A DNA stretch of 64,000 nt from Pimelobacter simplex (GTDB taxonomy: Bacteria > Actinomycetota > Actinomycetes > Propionibacteriales > Nocardioidaceae): contig NZ_CP096276.1 of the NCBI RefSeq assembly GCF_024662235.1, positions 186,001 to 250,000 on the forward strand. The letters are read 5' to 3'. Both the position numbers and the translations under genes were made by a program. Below the pieces are notes generated by a model, which searched no databases, had not been told where the DNA came from, and saw only the letters and a list, made by a program, of their open reading frames with translations. Each line of letters begins with the position of its first letter. The stretch's first letter is position 1. Below are positions 27,437-35,333 of the stretch, piece after piece.

Positions 27437-28589
27437 CGCTGAACCAGCTTTCGTTGAGATCCTGAAACAGGTCGTGGACGAACTTGCTGTTGAGAGCCTT
27501 GGACTCGATCTGTCGAACGCGTTCACGGGTCACTCCGTAGACGACACCGATCTGCTCGAGCGTTTGGCGCTCGCCGTCGTCGGCAAACCCGAAGCGCCGG
27601 CGCAGGACGTCGGCCGTTCTTTCACCCATCACCTCGGCCACGAGGCACAGGCGGTTGCCAAAGTCGTCCCGCAGAACGCGACGCTCGACGGTCACGTGAG
27701 TCGTGTGTCGAGGATCCGCGCGAAGGTCGCCCAATGTGGTGTCGTCGCCGATCAGCAGATCCAGACTGACTACACCACGTGAATAGTCGAGCATGGCGGC
27801 GACCTTCTCGCGGGGTAGGTCCAGCTCGAACGCAAGGGCGTTGATCGTCGGCGGCCGACCATCCCTCAGTTCCATCTGCCGCTGGATCTTCAGAACCTTC
27901 TGCATCTGATCAACGACGTACACCGGCAACCGGATCGTGCGGGACAGGTTGGCCACAGCGCGGTCAAGGCTCTGACGAATCCACCATGTGGCGTACGTCG
28001 AGAACTTGAAGCCCAGCGTGTGGTCGAACTTGACTGCTGCGCGCATCAAGCCGCAGGTGCCTTCCTGGATCAAGTCATCGATCTCAAGTCCCTGGCCCAC
28101 GTAACGCCGTGCGATGGACATCACCAGCCGCACGTTGCAGCGCACGAGTGTGTGCTGGGCATCTCGGCCGTCGTCGATGAGAGCACGTTGTGCGTCGGTC
28201 GGCGTAGTGTCAGCATCCGCCTCGGCATCCAGACCGAGGCGGATGCGGCGGCCGAGTCTGACTTCGTCTTCGGCCGTCAGGATGCGGTGCGCGCCAATGG
28301 TGCCCGGTGAGTTCAGGCTGACGGACTCGGCGACGTCCGTCTCAACGCTACCCACTTCAGGTTGCTCGACCTCTATGCCGTCGGCCGCCAACTGAGCCAG
28401 GACGGAAGCCGCCTCGTCGGCCGTCAGGCCATGCGCGGCGACGAGCCTGAACACGTCGTCGAGCGTCAGGCCGCCCTGACGCTCAAGATCCGCACGTAGG
28501 TCGGCGAGACATTGCGCCGTCGCCGGCGACTCCACACCGACCGCAGGATTGCGAGCGGAAGGCGCATGCGGCAAGCGCGCTACCCCCAT
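27423..28589 (-). CDS. Sigma-70 family factor heading the DISARM-like operon
   Basis: 388 residues from the ATG at 28589 with AGAGGGAG at good spacing. It has a region 1.1-like N-terminus (LTLDDVFRLVAAHGLTADEA), region 1.2/2 (LTAEDEVRLGRRIRLG, NVRLVMSIARRYVGQGLEID, DLIQEGTCGLMRAAVKFD, FKFSTYATWWIRQSL), region 3 (RTIRLPVYVVDQM) and region 4 (TLEQIGVVYGVTRERVRQIE). That is the full architecture of primary or group 2 sigma factors, not an ECF type. Its 3' end overlaps drmA by 14 bases, so the two are translationally coupled. A complete sigma factor inside a defence operon suggests that it drives the operon or redirects RNA polymerase during infection; this is inference. Confidence 0.88.
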   Translation of the reverse strand: MGVARLPHAPSARNPAVGVESPATAQCLADLRADLERQGGLTLDDVFRLVAAHGLTADEAASVLAQLAADGIEVEQPEVGSVETDVAESVSLNSPGTIGAHRILTAEDEVRLGRRIRLGLDAEADADTTPTDAQRALIDDGRDAQHTLVRCNVRLVMSIARRYVGQGLEIDDLIQEGTCGLMRAAVKFDHTLGFKFSTYATWWIRQSLDRAVANLSRTIRLPVYVVDQMQKVLKIQRQMELRDGRPPTINALAFELDLPREKVAAMLDYSRGVVSLDLLIGDDTTLGDLRADPRHTTHVTVERRVLRDDFGNRLCLVAEVMGERTADVLRRRFGFADDGERQTLEQIGVVYGVTRERVRQIESKALNSKFVHDLFQDLNESWFSDDAE

Positions 28590-28717
28590 CACTGGTCTCC
28601 CTCTCGTGTCGTCTTGGAGTCCCTGTGAACCTAACTGGACACCCCGACAGAAGACCGCGAAACGCTAAACTTCCGAGCCGCCGGCGGTCGGTGATGGGCC
28701 GGTACTAGCCTTGTCTC
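28590..28717. promoter_or_regulatory. Divergent promoter region of the DISARM-like operon and its methyltransferase
   Basis: 128 bases separate the sigma-factor start from the methyltransferase start. TACTAGCCT about 10 bases before the methyltransferase ATG could act as a -10 for a short-leader or leaderless transcript. No clear palindromic operator is seen. Confidence 0.4.
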
Positions 28718-29857
28718 ATGAGCGGAGAGGCCCAGCACCCCCTGCTCTTGAGTGACCGGCCGGACTTCGAGGCCGGCCACCCAACTGTTCGGCTGGTCGA
28801 TCTCTTCAGCGGATGCGGAGGGCTCACGCTCGGTGTCGCGCAAGCTGCCGAGGCTGCGGGAACCGCGCTCGAGATACCTCTCGCCATCGACTCAGACGCC
28901 GACGCCGGTGCCGTTTACGAGTCCAACTTCCCGAAGGCCGACTTCCGCCAAACGACCGTCGGCGAGTTCTTCGGCCCGAGGGCAGGAGAACCGCTGGCAG
29001 ACTTCGAACTGCGTGTGGCCGAAGAGGTCGGTACCGTGACTGCACTCGTCGGCGGGCCACCGTGTCAGGGACACAGCGACCTCAACAACCACACGCGGCG
29101 TCGAGATCCCAAGAACGCGCTCTACGGTCACATGTCGAGAGCAGCCGAGGTCCTACAGCCTCAGGCAGTCCTGATCGAGAACGTTCCAGCAGTTCAGCAC
29201 GACAAGCACGCGGGCGAAGGGGTCGTAGCGCGTGTCGAGAGAGAACTGCGCGGGCTTGGGTTCGACGTAGCGTCTGGAGTGGTGGCGCTCGCGGCTCTCG
29301 GCGTCGCCCAGCGACGACGGCGTCACGTTCTCCTTGCGGTACGTGAAGGGTTGACGGCCCCCGCAGATGTGTTGGCCGACCTGGCAGATCGCCAAGACTT
29401 TCGCGACCTTCGCTGGGCGATCGAGGATCTTGTGAAGGCCGCCCCAACGGGCATTGATGAACCGCCCAGGGCCTCGGCTGAAAATCGGCGCCGAATGCAG
29501 TACCTACAGGACGAGGGGCTTGTCGACCTGCCCAACGCTGAGAGGCCCCGATGCCACCAGGCCGACGGCCACTCGTACAAGTCCATGTATGGGCGCTTGA
29601 GCTGGGACCTTCCTGCGCAGACGGTGACAAGCGGATTCGGCTCGATCGGCCAGGGTCGTTACATGCACCCAAGCGAGATCCGCGCGCTGACTCCGCACGA
29701 GGCCGCCCGTATTCAGGGCTTTCCTGATTACTTCGACTTCTCCGCGATCGCGCTCAGGTCCAGCCTCGCAACGATGATCGGGAATGCGGTTCCTCCTCAG
29801 CTCAGCCGCTCCATCTTCGCCGAGCTGCTTCCCGACCTGACAGCCGCCGGCGACTAG
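28718..29857 (+). CDS. DNA cytosine-5 methyltransferase (DrmMII-like)
   Basis: 379 residues. All major C5-MTase motifs are present: I, VDLFSGCGGLTLG (about 26-38); IV, GGPPCQGHSDLN with the catalytic Cys (about 113-124); VI, LIENVPAV; VIII, GVAQRRRRH; IX/X, ALTPHEAARIQGFPDY and TMIGNAVPPQL. The target-recognition region lies about 240-320. It methylates cytosine at C5, marking host DNA. It is divergent from the sigma-drmA-drmB-SRA/HNH-vsr-PIN operon, as a DISARM class 2 methylase might be. Vsr in that operon fits a C5 methylase, since it repairs deaminated 5mC. It is intact while the restriction side is disrupted. Confidence 0.92.
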   Translation: MSGEAQHPLLLSDRPDFEAGHPTVRLVDLFSGCGGLTLGVAQAAEAAGTALEIPLAIDSDADAGAVYESNFPKADFRQTTVGEFFGPRAGEPLADFELRVAEEVGTVTALVGGPPCQGHSDLNNHTRRRDPKNALYGHMSRAAEVLQPQAVLIENVPAVQHDKHAGEGVVARVERELRGLGFDVASGVVALAALGVAQRRRRHVLLAVREGLTAPADVLADLADRQDFRDLRWAIEDLVKAAPTGIDEPPRASAENRRRMQYLQDEGLVDLPNAERPRCHQADGHSYKSMYGRLSWDLPAQTVTSGFGSIGQGRYMHPSEIRALTPHEAARIQGFPDYFDFSAIALRSSLATMIGNAVPPQLSRSIFAELLPDLTAAGD

Positions 29858-29879
29858 GGAACCCGTCCCTGCAGACTCT

Positions 29880-30218
29880 TCAGCCTTCCGGCTCGTCAGT
29901 CCACACCCAGCCTGTCAGGTCATAAACGGCCACACCCTCCAGGGTCTCACCACAGCGCGGGAACTCGTCGGCCGGTTCATCGGCGTCAATCACCGAGCAG
30001 ACCAGGACGTCGCCGACCTCTGTGACGTACCCCCAGATGCCGTTCGGATCGTTGCGCCGCCAAGCGTCCAGAAACATGCCAACGGCTTCGGCCGTCGCGA
30101 CAGGTCGGAGCCACCCGTTCCACCGACCCTCGAGCAGCCGTTCGGCCTTCAGAGCGAGCTCGGGCCTGAAATTCTCGGGCGCGCTGTGCAGGTAGACGTC
30201 CATAGCTACATCATTCAT
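29880..30218 (-). CDS. Hypothetical protein
   Basis: 112 residues, not recognised. It is acidic and Trp-rich (GRWNGWLRPVATAEAVGMFL, AWRRNDPNGIWGYVTE, TGWVWTDEPEG) without signal peptide or membrane segment. It lies 141 bases after ardA in the same direction and converges on the methyltransferase gene, so it may be a companion of ardA. Several ATG codons occur in the first 6 residues, so the start is uncertain by a few codons. Confidence 0.45.
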   Translation of the reverse strand: MNDVAMDVYLHSAPENFRPELALKAERLLEGRWNGWLRPVATAEAVGMFLDAWRRNDPNGIWGYVTEVGDVLVCSVIDADEPADEFPRCGETLEGVAVYDLTGWVWTDEPEG

Positions 30219-30359
30219 CAGATCGTCCGCACCACTACGAGTCGGTGGCCGCTTCCCTGATCCTTGGACTTCGTGATCATGTCGGGTCCTTTTCTCGGTA
30301 GAACTTTGGGGAAGCCGGCCGACATCCGCTCGTCCGGATCGCGGGCCAGCCCGATGCCG

Positions 30360-30911
30360 TCACAGTGAGCGAAAGACGAAGACGCCGCCGTCCGGCGCGC
30401 GCAGGGTGGTGTATTCGTACGCCAGGTCCCGGACCCATGCGCGCATATCGAAGTACGGCGCCAAGTGCTCGGGCACCTCGGCGTCGTAGCCACACTCCTC
30501 GAAGAGCTCAGCCCCGAAGTCGTCGAAGGTCGCCCACTCTCCTTCGTAGCGCTCCTCGAAGTCAGCCAGACTCGGCAGATCGCCGCCCCCTTCAGCAAGG
30601 TACTCACCTGATAGGACCCAAGCGGCGAACGCCTGACGGTGGTGCTCGTCGACCTCAGCCAGCAGTGTTCCCCACTCGCCCGCCTCGGTCGGCGAAAGCT
30701 CTCGCGCCAGAGGCAGGTTGTCCAGGTCAAAGCACCACAGCTCCTCGTGGTCCGTCGGGCGTCCGTGCAGCTGGCTTGCTGTGATCATTGGCGCGTCGAT
30801 AGCGGCCACCCACTCGCCGACGAGCCGACCGTCGTTGTAGCAGGCAAGGCAGCCGAGCCAGACGCGGGGTTCGTCACTTCGGGCGCGCAGGGTGATGCTG
30901 ATGGTGGTCAT
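30360..30911 (-). CDS. ardA: ArdA-family antirestriction protein
   Basis: 183 residues from the ATG at 30911 with AGGAGC upstream; an upstream in-frame extension to 30968 is not favoured. The N-terminus PRVWLGCLACYNDGRLVGEW matches the ArdA opening, and the C-terminal part has FEERYEGEWATFDDFGAELF, PEHLAPYFDMRAWVRDL and YTTLRAPDGGVFVF. ArdA proteins mimic bent B-form DNA and inhibit type I restriction enzymes, and are carried by conjugative and mobilisable elements to protect incoming DNA. Here it would protect the island on transfer. Confidence 0.82.
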   Translation of the reverse strand: MTTISITLRARSDEPRVWLGCLACYNDGRLVGEWVAAIDAPMITASQLHGRPTDHEELWCFDLDNLPLARELSPTEAGEWGTLLAEVDEHHRQAFAAWVLSGEYLAEGGGDLPSLADFEERYEGEWATFDDFGAELFEECGYDAEVPEHLAPYFDMRAWVRDLAYEYTTLRAPDGGVFVFRSL

Positions 30912-30964
30912 GATGATGCTCCTGTCAGTGTCGTCGTACTCGGTGGGAGAGTGGTTGTCTTGGC

Positions 30965-31549
30965 TCATCGCGCGCTCGTCTTGGGATGGCCGTAGCGGAC
31001 GTAGTTGTGAGCGGTCTGTCGCGAGATGCCGAAGTCACGGGCGAGCGCGCTGACGGACTCGCCGCCAGCCGCTCGTGAGGCGAGTTCCCGAGCCTGCGCT
31101 GTGGTCAGCGCGGGACGTCGGCCCTGGTAAACGCCGCGTTGCTTGGCGGCGGCGATTCCTTCCGCCTGACGTTCGCGAATCAATGCACGTTCAAATTCGG
31201 CGCACGCGCCCATGACGGAGAGCAGCAGCGTCGCCATCGGGGAGTCCTCGCCAGTGAAGGTGAGGCCCTCTTGTAGGAACGAGACCTGGACGCCCTGTTC
31301 AGTAAGTTCGCGGACCAGCCGGCGGAGGTCGTCGAGGTTGCGAGCGAGTCGGTCCATGCTGTGCACCAGGACGGTGTCGCCCTCGCGCACGAAGGCCCTG
31401 AGAGCGTCGAGCTGTGGGCGATCGGCGCGCCGGCCGGAGACCCGATCGGTGAAGACGCGATCTAGCGCGCAGCCTTGAAGTTGCCTTGCAGTGTTCTGGT
31501 CTGCCGTGGAGACGCGGACATAGCCAACTCGTTGGCCTTGGCTGTTCAT
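30965..31549 (-). CDS. Serine recombinase (resolvase/invertase type)
   Basis: 194 residues from the ATG at 31549 with AAGGAG about 9 bases upstream. The catalytic domain begins VGYVRVSTADQNTARQL with the nucleophile Ser, followed by LVHSMDRLARNLDDL and the E-helix region ATLLLSVMGACAEFERALIR. A C-terminal HTH (SVSALARDFGISRQTAHNYV) follows. The size matches Tn3-type resolvases and DNA invertases rather than large serine integrases. It may resolve cointegrates or invert a segment within the island. Confidence 0.88.
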   Translation of the reverse strand: MNSQGQRVGYVRVSTADQNTARQLQGCALDRVFTDRVSGRRADRPQLDALRAFVREGDTVLVHSMDRLARNLDDLRRLVRELTEQGVQVSFLQEGLTFTGEDSPMATLLLSVMGACAEFERALIRERQAEGIAAAKQRGVYQGRRPALTTAQARELASRAAGGESVSALARDFGISRQTAHNYVRYGHPKTSAR

Positions 31550-31952
31550 CGTGCATTGCTCCTTCTGGGCGTCGAATTGGGTTCTTGGGCCGGCGGTTAT
31601 GCCGTCCAGAAACGCGAGAAGGACCCTCGCTTGACGGCGAGGGCCCTTCGTGGCGATGGCTGATTGAGGTACGCCCCAGGGCGACACATGGGCGGCCCGA
31701 AGGTGTTCTCGTGACTCGCCCCAAGTCGAGGCGACCTTCTGGCGCTAGGAAGCTGGCGCCTCCGAGCCGCACTACGTCGAGGTACCCCCCCCGGGTTTTC
31801 CCTCGGTTTCGCTGGCGCCTTCAAGGTGGCAACGCCTGGTGTGTACGCATAGCTGACTCGGTCCGACAGAGGACGTTCGGAAACGACTGTCCTGTGCACG
31901 TGAATGGCGTCTTGGCTGCTCTCTTACCGTGCTGCACGGCTATACGCATGCG
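31550..31952. other. Gene-free stretch upstream of the resolvase, possible recombination site
   Basis: No convincing ORF. It holds a hairpin at 31624-31643 and a 10-bp direct repeat GCTGGCGCCT at 31752-31761 and 31811-31820. Resolvases of this class commonly act on sites just upstream of their gene, so a crossover site may lie here; none can be pinpointed by eye. A run of eight C residues (about 31786-31793) is also present. Confidence 0.3.
31624..31643. terminator. Short GC hairpin
   Basis: CCCTCGC (31624-31630) pairs perfectly with GCGAGGG (31637-31643) around a 6-base loop. It could terminate or attenuate transcription next to the resolvase; there is no T tract. Confidence 0.35.
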
Positions 31953-33373
31953 GTCAAGTCCGCTGGGGTGGTGTACGAGGTTGATCCCTCGGTTGGGCGT
32001 GTCGGTCAGGCTGTGAGGGCCTGGAGTTCGGGTTCGGTCACCTCCTCGACGACGCAGGTGTCGACGGCCTGGGCGCGGGCGAGGACGTCGAGTCCGAGGT
32101 AGCGGCGGCCTTCGGCCCACTCGTCGTGCTGCTCGGCCAGGACGGCGCCGACGAGCCGGATGATGCTGGCCCGGTCGGGAAAGATCCCGACCACGTCGGT
32201 TCGCCTGCGGATCTCGCGGTTGAGGCGCTCGTTGGGGTTGTTGGACCAGATCTGGCGCCAGATCTCCTTCGGGAACGCGGTGAAGGCGAGGATGTCGGCA
32301 CGAGCGTCCTCCAGATGCTCGGCCACCTTGGGGAGCTTCTCGGCCAGGGCGTCGACGACCCGGTCGAACTGGGCGTGGACAGCGTCGGCGTCGGGCTGGT
32401 CGTAGATCGAGTGCAGCAGCGCCTTGACCCAGCCCCACGAGGACTTCGGCGTCGCCGACATCAGGTTCGCCGCGTAGTGGGTTCGGCAGCGCTGCCACGA
32501 GGCGCCGGGCAACGTGGCGCCGATCGCGGCCACCAGCCCGGCGTGGGCGTCGCTGGTGACGAGCTTGACCCCGGCCAGGCCGCGGGCGGTCAGATCCCTC
32601 CAGAAGGCCAGCCACCCGGCGCCGTCCTCGCTGCTGGTGACCTGCACGCCGAGGATCTCGCGGTGCCCGTCGGCGTTGACGCCGGTGGCGACCAGCACGT
32701 GGACCGGCACCACCCGGCCACCTTCGCGGACCTTGAGCACCAACGCGTCGGCGGCCACGAAGGTGAACGGCCCGGCCTCCTCCAGCCGTCGGGTGCGGAA
32801 CTGCTCGACGTGCTCGTCGAGTTCCTTGGCCATCACCGAGACCTGGCTCTTGGACAGGCCGGTGATGCCGAGGGTCTGCACCAGCTTGTCCATCCGCCGC
32901 GTCGAGACGCCGAGCAGGTAACAGGTCGCGACCACACTGGTCAGTGCCCGCTCTGCTCGCTTGCGGCGCTCCAGCAGCCACTCGGGGTACAGCGAACCGG
33001 TGCGCAGCTTGGGAACCGCGACGTCCAGAGTGCCGACGCGGGTGTCGAGGTCGCGGTGCCGGTAGCCGTTGCGGGAGTTGACGCGCTCCATGCTGCGTTC
33101 GCCGTAGCCGGCGCCGCACACCGCGTCGGCCTGCGCCGAGAGCAGCGCATTGACGAACGTGGTGAGCAGGTCCCGCATCAGATCAGGACTGGCCTGGGAC
33201 AGCTGCTCGTTCAGGAACTGTGCAGGGTCGATACTGGGTCCAGCGGTCATCGTCGTGGTCCTTCTTCGAGTCGGTTTTCGCAGATCACTCGAAGGATCCA
33301 CCCGGTGGCCGCGCCTACGTTGGAGGCACGCGCTCACTCAGGTCCGTCGTACACCACTCTGCTGGACTCCACT
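31953..33373 (-). mobile_element. IS256-family element, copy A
   Basis: 1421 bp, flanked by the 9-bp duplication ACGCATGCG (31944-31952 and 33374-33382). Inverted ends share GTGGTGTACGA and surrounding bases. It is identical in length and encoded protein to copies B and C. Confidence 0.9.
32006..33250 (-). CDS. IS256-family transposase, copy A
   Basis: 414 residues from the ATG at 33250. DDE residues lie in FTFVAADALVLKVR, LVTSDAHAGLVAA and NNPNERLNREIRRR, with WQRCRTHYAANLM between. The protein is identical to those of copies B and C, indicating recent transposition. Confidence 0.93.
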   Translation of the reverse strand: MTAGPSIDPAQFLNEQLSQASPDLMRDLLTTFVNALLSAQADAVCGAGYGERSMERVNSRNGYRHRDLDTRVGTLDVAVPKLRTGSLYPEWLLERRKRAERALTSVVATCYLLGVSTRRMDKLVQTLGITGLSKSQVSVMAKELDEHVEQFRTRRLEEAGPFTFVAADALVLKVREGGRVVPVHVLVATGVNADGHREILGVQVTSSEDGAGWLAFWRDLTARGLAGVKLVTSDAHAGLVAAIGATLPGASWQRCRTHYAANLMSATPKSSWGWVKALLHSIYDQPDADAVHAQFDRVVDALAEKLPKVAEHLEDARADILAFTAFPKEIWRQIWSNNPNERLNREIRRRTDVVGIFPDRASIIRLVGAVLAEQHDEWAEGRRYLGLDVLARAQAVDTCVVEEVTEPELQALTA

Positions 33374-33434
33374 ACGCATGCGCATGTCCCACCCAAGACA
33401 TGTGTCTTGCTATGCGCATAAGGCGGCGTAGCCG

Positions 33435-34855
33435 AGTGGAGTCCAGCAGAGTGGTGTACGACGGACCTGAGTGAGCGCGTGCCTCCAACGTAGGCGCGGC
33501 CACCGGGTGGATCCTTCGAGTGATCTGCGAAAACCGACTCGAAGAAGGACCACGACGATGACCGCTGGACCCAGTATCGACCCTGCACAGTTCCTGAACG
33601 AGCAGCTGTCCCAGGCCAGTCCTGATCTGATGCGGGACCTGCTCACCACGTTCGTCAATGCGCTGCTCTCGGCGCAGGCCGACGCGGTGTGCGGCGCCGG
33701 CTACGGCGAACGCAGCATGGAGCGCGTCAACTCCCGCAACGGCTACCGGCACCGCGACCTCGACACCCGCGTCGGCACTCTGGACGTCGCGGTTCCCAAG
33801 CTGCGCACCGGTTCGCTGTACCCCGAGTGGCTGCTGGAGCGCCGCAAGCGAGCAGAGCGGGCACTGACCAGTGTGGTCGCGACCTGTTACCTGCTCGGCG
33901 TCTCGACGCGGCGGATGGACAAGCTGGTGCAGACCCTCGGCATCACCGGCCTGTCCAAGAGCCAGGTCTCGGTGATGGCCAAGGAACTCGACGAGCACGT
34001 CGAGCAGTTCCGCACCCGACGGCTGGAGGAGGCCGGGCCGTTCACCTTCGTGGCCGCCGACGCGTTGGTGCTCAAGGTCCGCGAAGGTGGCCGGGTGGTG
34101 CCGGTCCACGTGCTGGTCGCCACCGGCGTCAACGCCGACGGGCACCGCGAGATCCTCGGCGTGCAGGTCACCAGCAGCGAGGACGGCGCCGGGTGGCTGG
34201 CCTTCTGGAGGGATCTGACCGCCCGCGGCCTGGCCGGGGTCAAGCTCGTCACCAGCGACGCCCACGCCGGGCTGGTGGCCGCGATCGGCGCCACGTTGCC
34301 CGGCGCCTCGTGGCAGCGCTGCCGAACCCACTACGCGGCGAACCTGATGTCGGCGACGCCGAAGTCCTCGTGGGGCTGGGTCAAGGCGCTGCTGCACTCG
34401 ATCTACGACCAGCCCGACGCCGACGCTGTCCACGCCCAGTTCGACCGGGTCGTCGACGCCCTGGCCGAGAAGCTCCCCAAGGTGGCCGAGCATCTGGAGG
34501 ACGCTCGTGCCGACATCCTCGCCTTCACCGCGTTCCCGAAGGAGATCTGGCGCCAGATCTGGTCCAACAACCCCAACGAGCGCCTCAACCGCGAGATCCG
34601 CAGGCGAACCGACGTGGTCGGGATCTTTCCCGACCGGGCCAGCATCATCCGGCTCGTCGGCGCCGTCCTGGCCGAGCAGCACGACGAGTGGGCCGAAGGC
34701 CGCCGCTACCTCGGACTCGACGTCCTCGCCCGCGCCCAGGCCGTCGACACCTGCGTCGTCGAGGAGGTGACCGAACCCGAACTCCAGGCCCTCACAGCCT
34801 GACCGACACGCCCAACCGAGGGATCAACCTCGTACACCACCCCAGCGGACTTGAC
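33435..34855 (+). mobile_element. IS256-family element, copy B (inverted relative to A)
   Basis: 1421 bp in opposite orientation to copy A and separated from it by 61 bp. The left flank (GCGTAGCCG) and right flank (CGTTTGCAG) do not match, so unlike A and C this copy has no target duplication, which implies an adjacent deletion or recombination between copies. Confidence 0.9.
33558..34802 (+). CDS. IS256-family transposase, copy B
   Basis: 414 residues, identical to the copy A and copy C transposases, complete, ATG at 33558. The 5' ends of the A and B genes face each other across the 61-bp gap, so transcription diverges from the middle of the inverted pair. Confidence 0.93.
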   Translation: MTAGPSIDPAQFLNEQLSQASPDLMRDLLTTFVNALLSAQADAVCGAGYGERSMERVNSRNGYRHRDLDTRVGTLDVAVPKLRTGSLYPEWLLERRKRAERALTSVVATCYLLGVSTRRMDKLVQTLGITGLSKSQVSVMAKELDEHVEQFRTRRLEEAGPFTFVAADALVLKVREGGRVVPVHVLVATGVNADGHREILGVQVTSSEDGAGWLAFWRDLTARGLAGVKLVTSDAHAGLVAAIGATLPGASWQRCRTHYAANLMSATPKSSWGWVKALLHSIYDQPDADAVHAQFDRVVDALAEKLPKVAEHLEDARADILAFTAFPKEIWRQIWSNNPNERLNREIRRRTDVVGIFPDRASIIRLVGAVLAEQHDEWAEGRRYLGLDVLARAQAVDTCVVEEVTEPELQALTA

Positions 34856-34870
34856 CGTTTGCAGTCAGAT

Positions 34871-34946
34871 TGGGTCGGTGACGGACCCCAGGCTGGGTCC
34901 GAGGCGGACCCATGATGTGCGGCAGAGTGGGTCACGAGCTGACCCA
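34871..34946. repeat. Three tandem palindromes, TGGGTC-N7-GACCCA
   Basis: Units at 34871-34889 (last base C instead of A), 34894-34912 and 34928-34946, with start-to-start distances of 23 and 34 bases. The arms are conserved while the 7-base centres differ (GGTGACG, CGAGGCG, ACGAGCT), as for binding sites of a dimeric protein. They lie between IS copy B and the end of an HTH-protein gene, so they could be replication iterons or operators of the island. Confidence 0.7.
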
Positions 34947-34948
34947 TG

Positions 34949-35302
34949 TCAGCCGCCTCGGTGCCGCGCGCACGGCTCGCCGATGTGTCCGAAGTAGCCT
35001 CCTTCGACCGCGTGCGCCGGCACGATGAGACAGCGAATCCTGGACCCCTGGCCGAGCAAATCAAGCTCGACGGCCCTGCGGATGGCGCGTTGCAAGTTGT
35101 TGCGATCAACTGCCTTGATCAAGCCAGTAGTTGAATCAGTGCCGACGAGGGTGGCCAGCTCGTTCTCGTCGAACGGGGCATGTCCGTTCCTGCGATGGCG
35201 TCCATAGGCGGCAGCAGCGACACGGATGTACATTGGCAGCCGTGGATCGCTGGCCCGCTCGAGCCAGACCTGCTGATAGTGCTTCGACCACCCCCTCACC
35301 AT
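34949..35302 (-). CDS. Helix-turn-helix-type protein of mobile-element character
   Basis: 117 residues from the ATG at 35302. The sequence WSKHYQQVWLERASDPRLPM, then VAAAAYGRHRRNGHAPFDEN, ELATLVG, DRNNLQRAIRRAVELDLLGQ has the helix pattern of winged-helix proteins common on actinobacterial plasmids and phages. No family is named with certainty. Its stop lies 3 bases from the last of three tandem palindromes, which it might bind. It follows the next gene upstream by 31 bases, so the two form an operon. The basic C-terminus (GEPCARHRGG) may be shortened. Confidence 0.55.
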   Translation of the reverse strand: MVRGWSKHYQQVWLERASDPRLPMYIRVAAAAYGRHRRNGHAPFDENELATLVGTDSTTGLIKAVDRNNLQRAIRRAVELDLLGQGSRIRCLIVPAHAVEGGYFGHIGEPCARHRGG

Positions 35303-35333
35303 CGATTGGCCTCAGTGGTCGGTCGCCGGCGGC

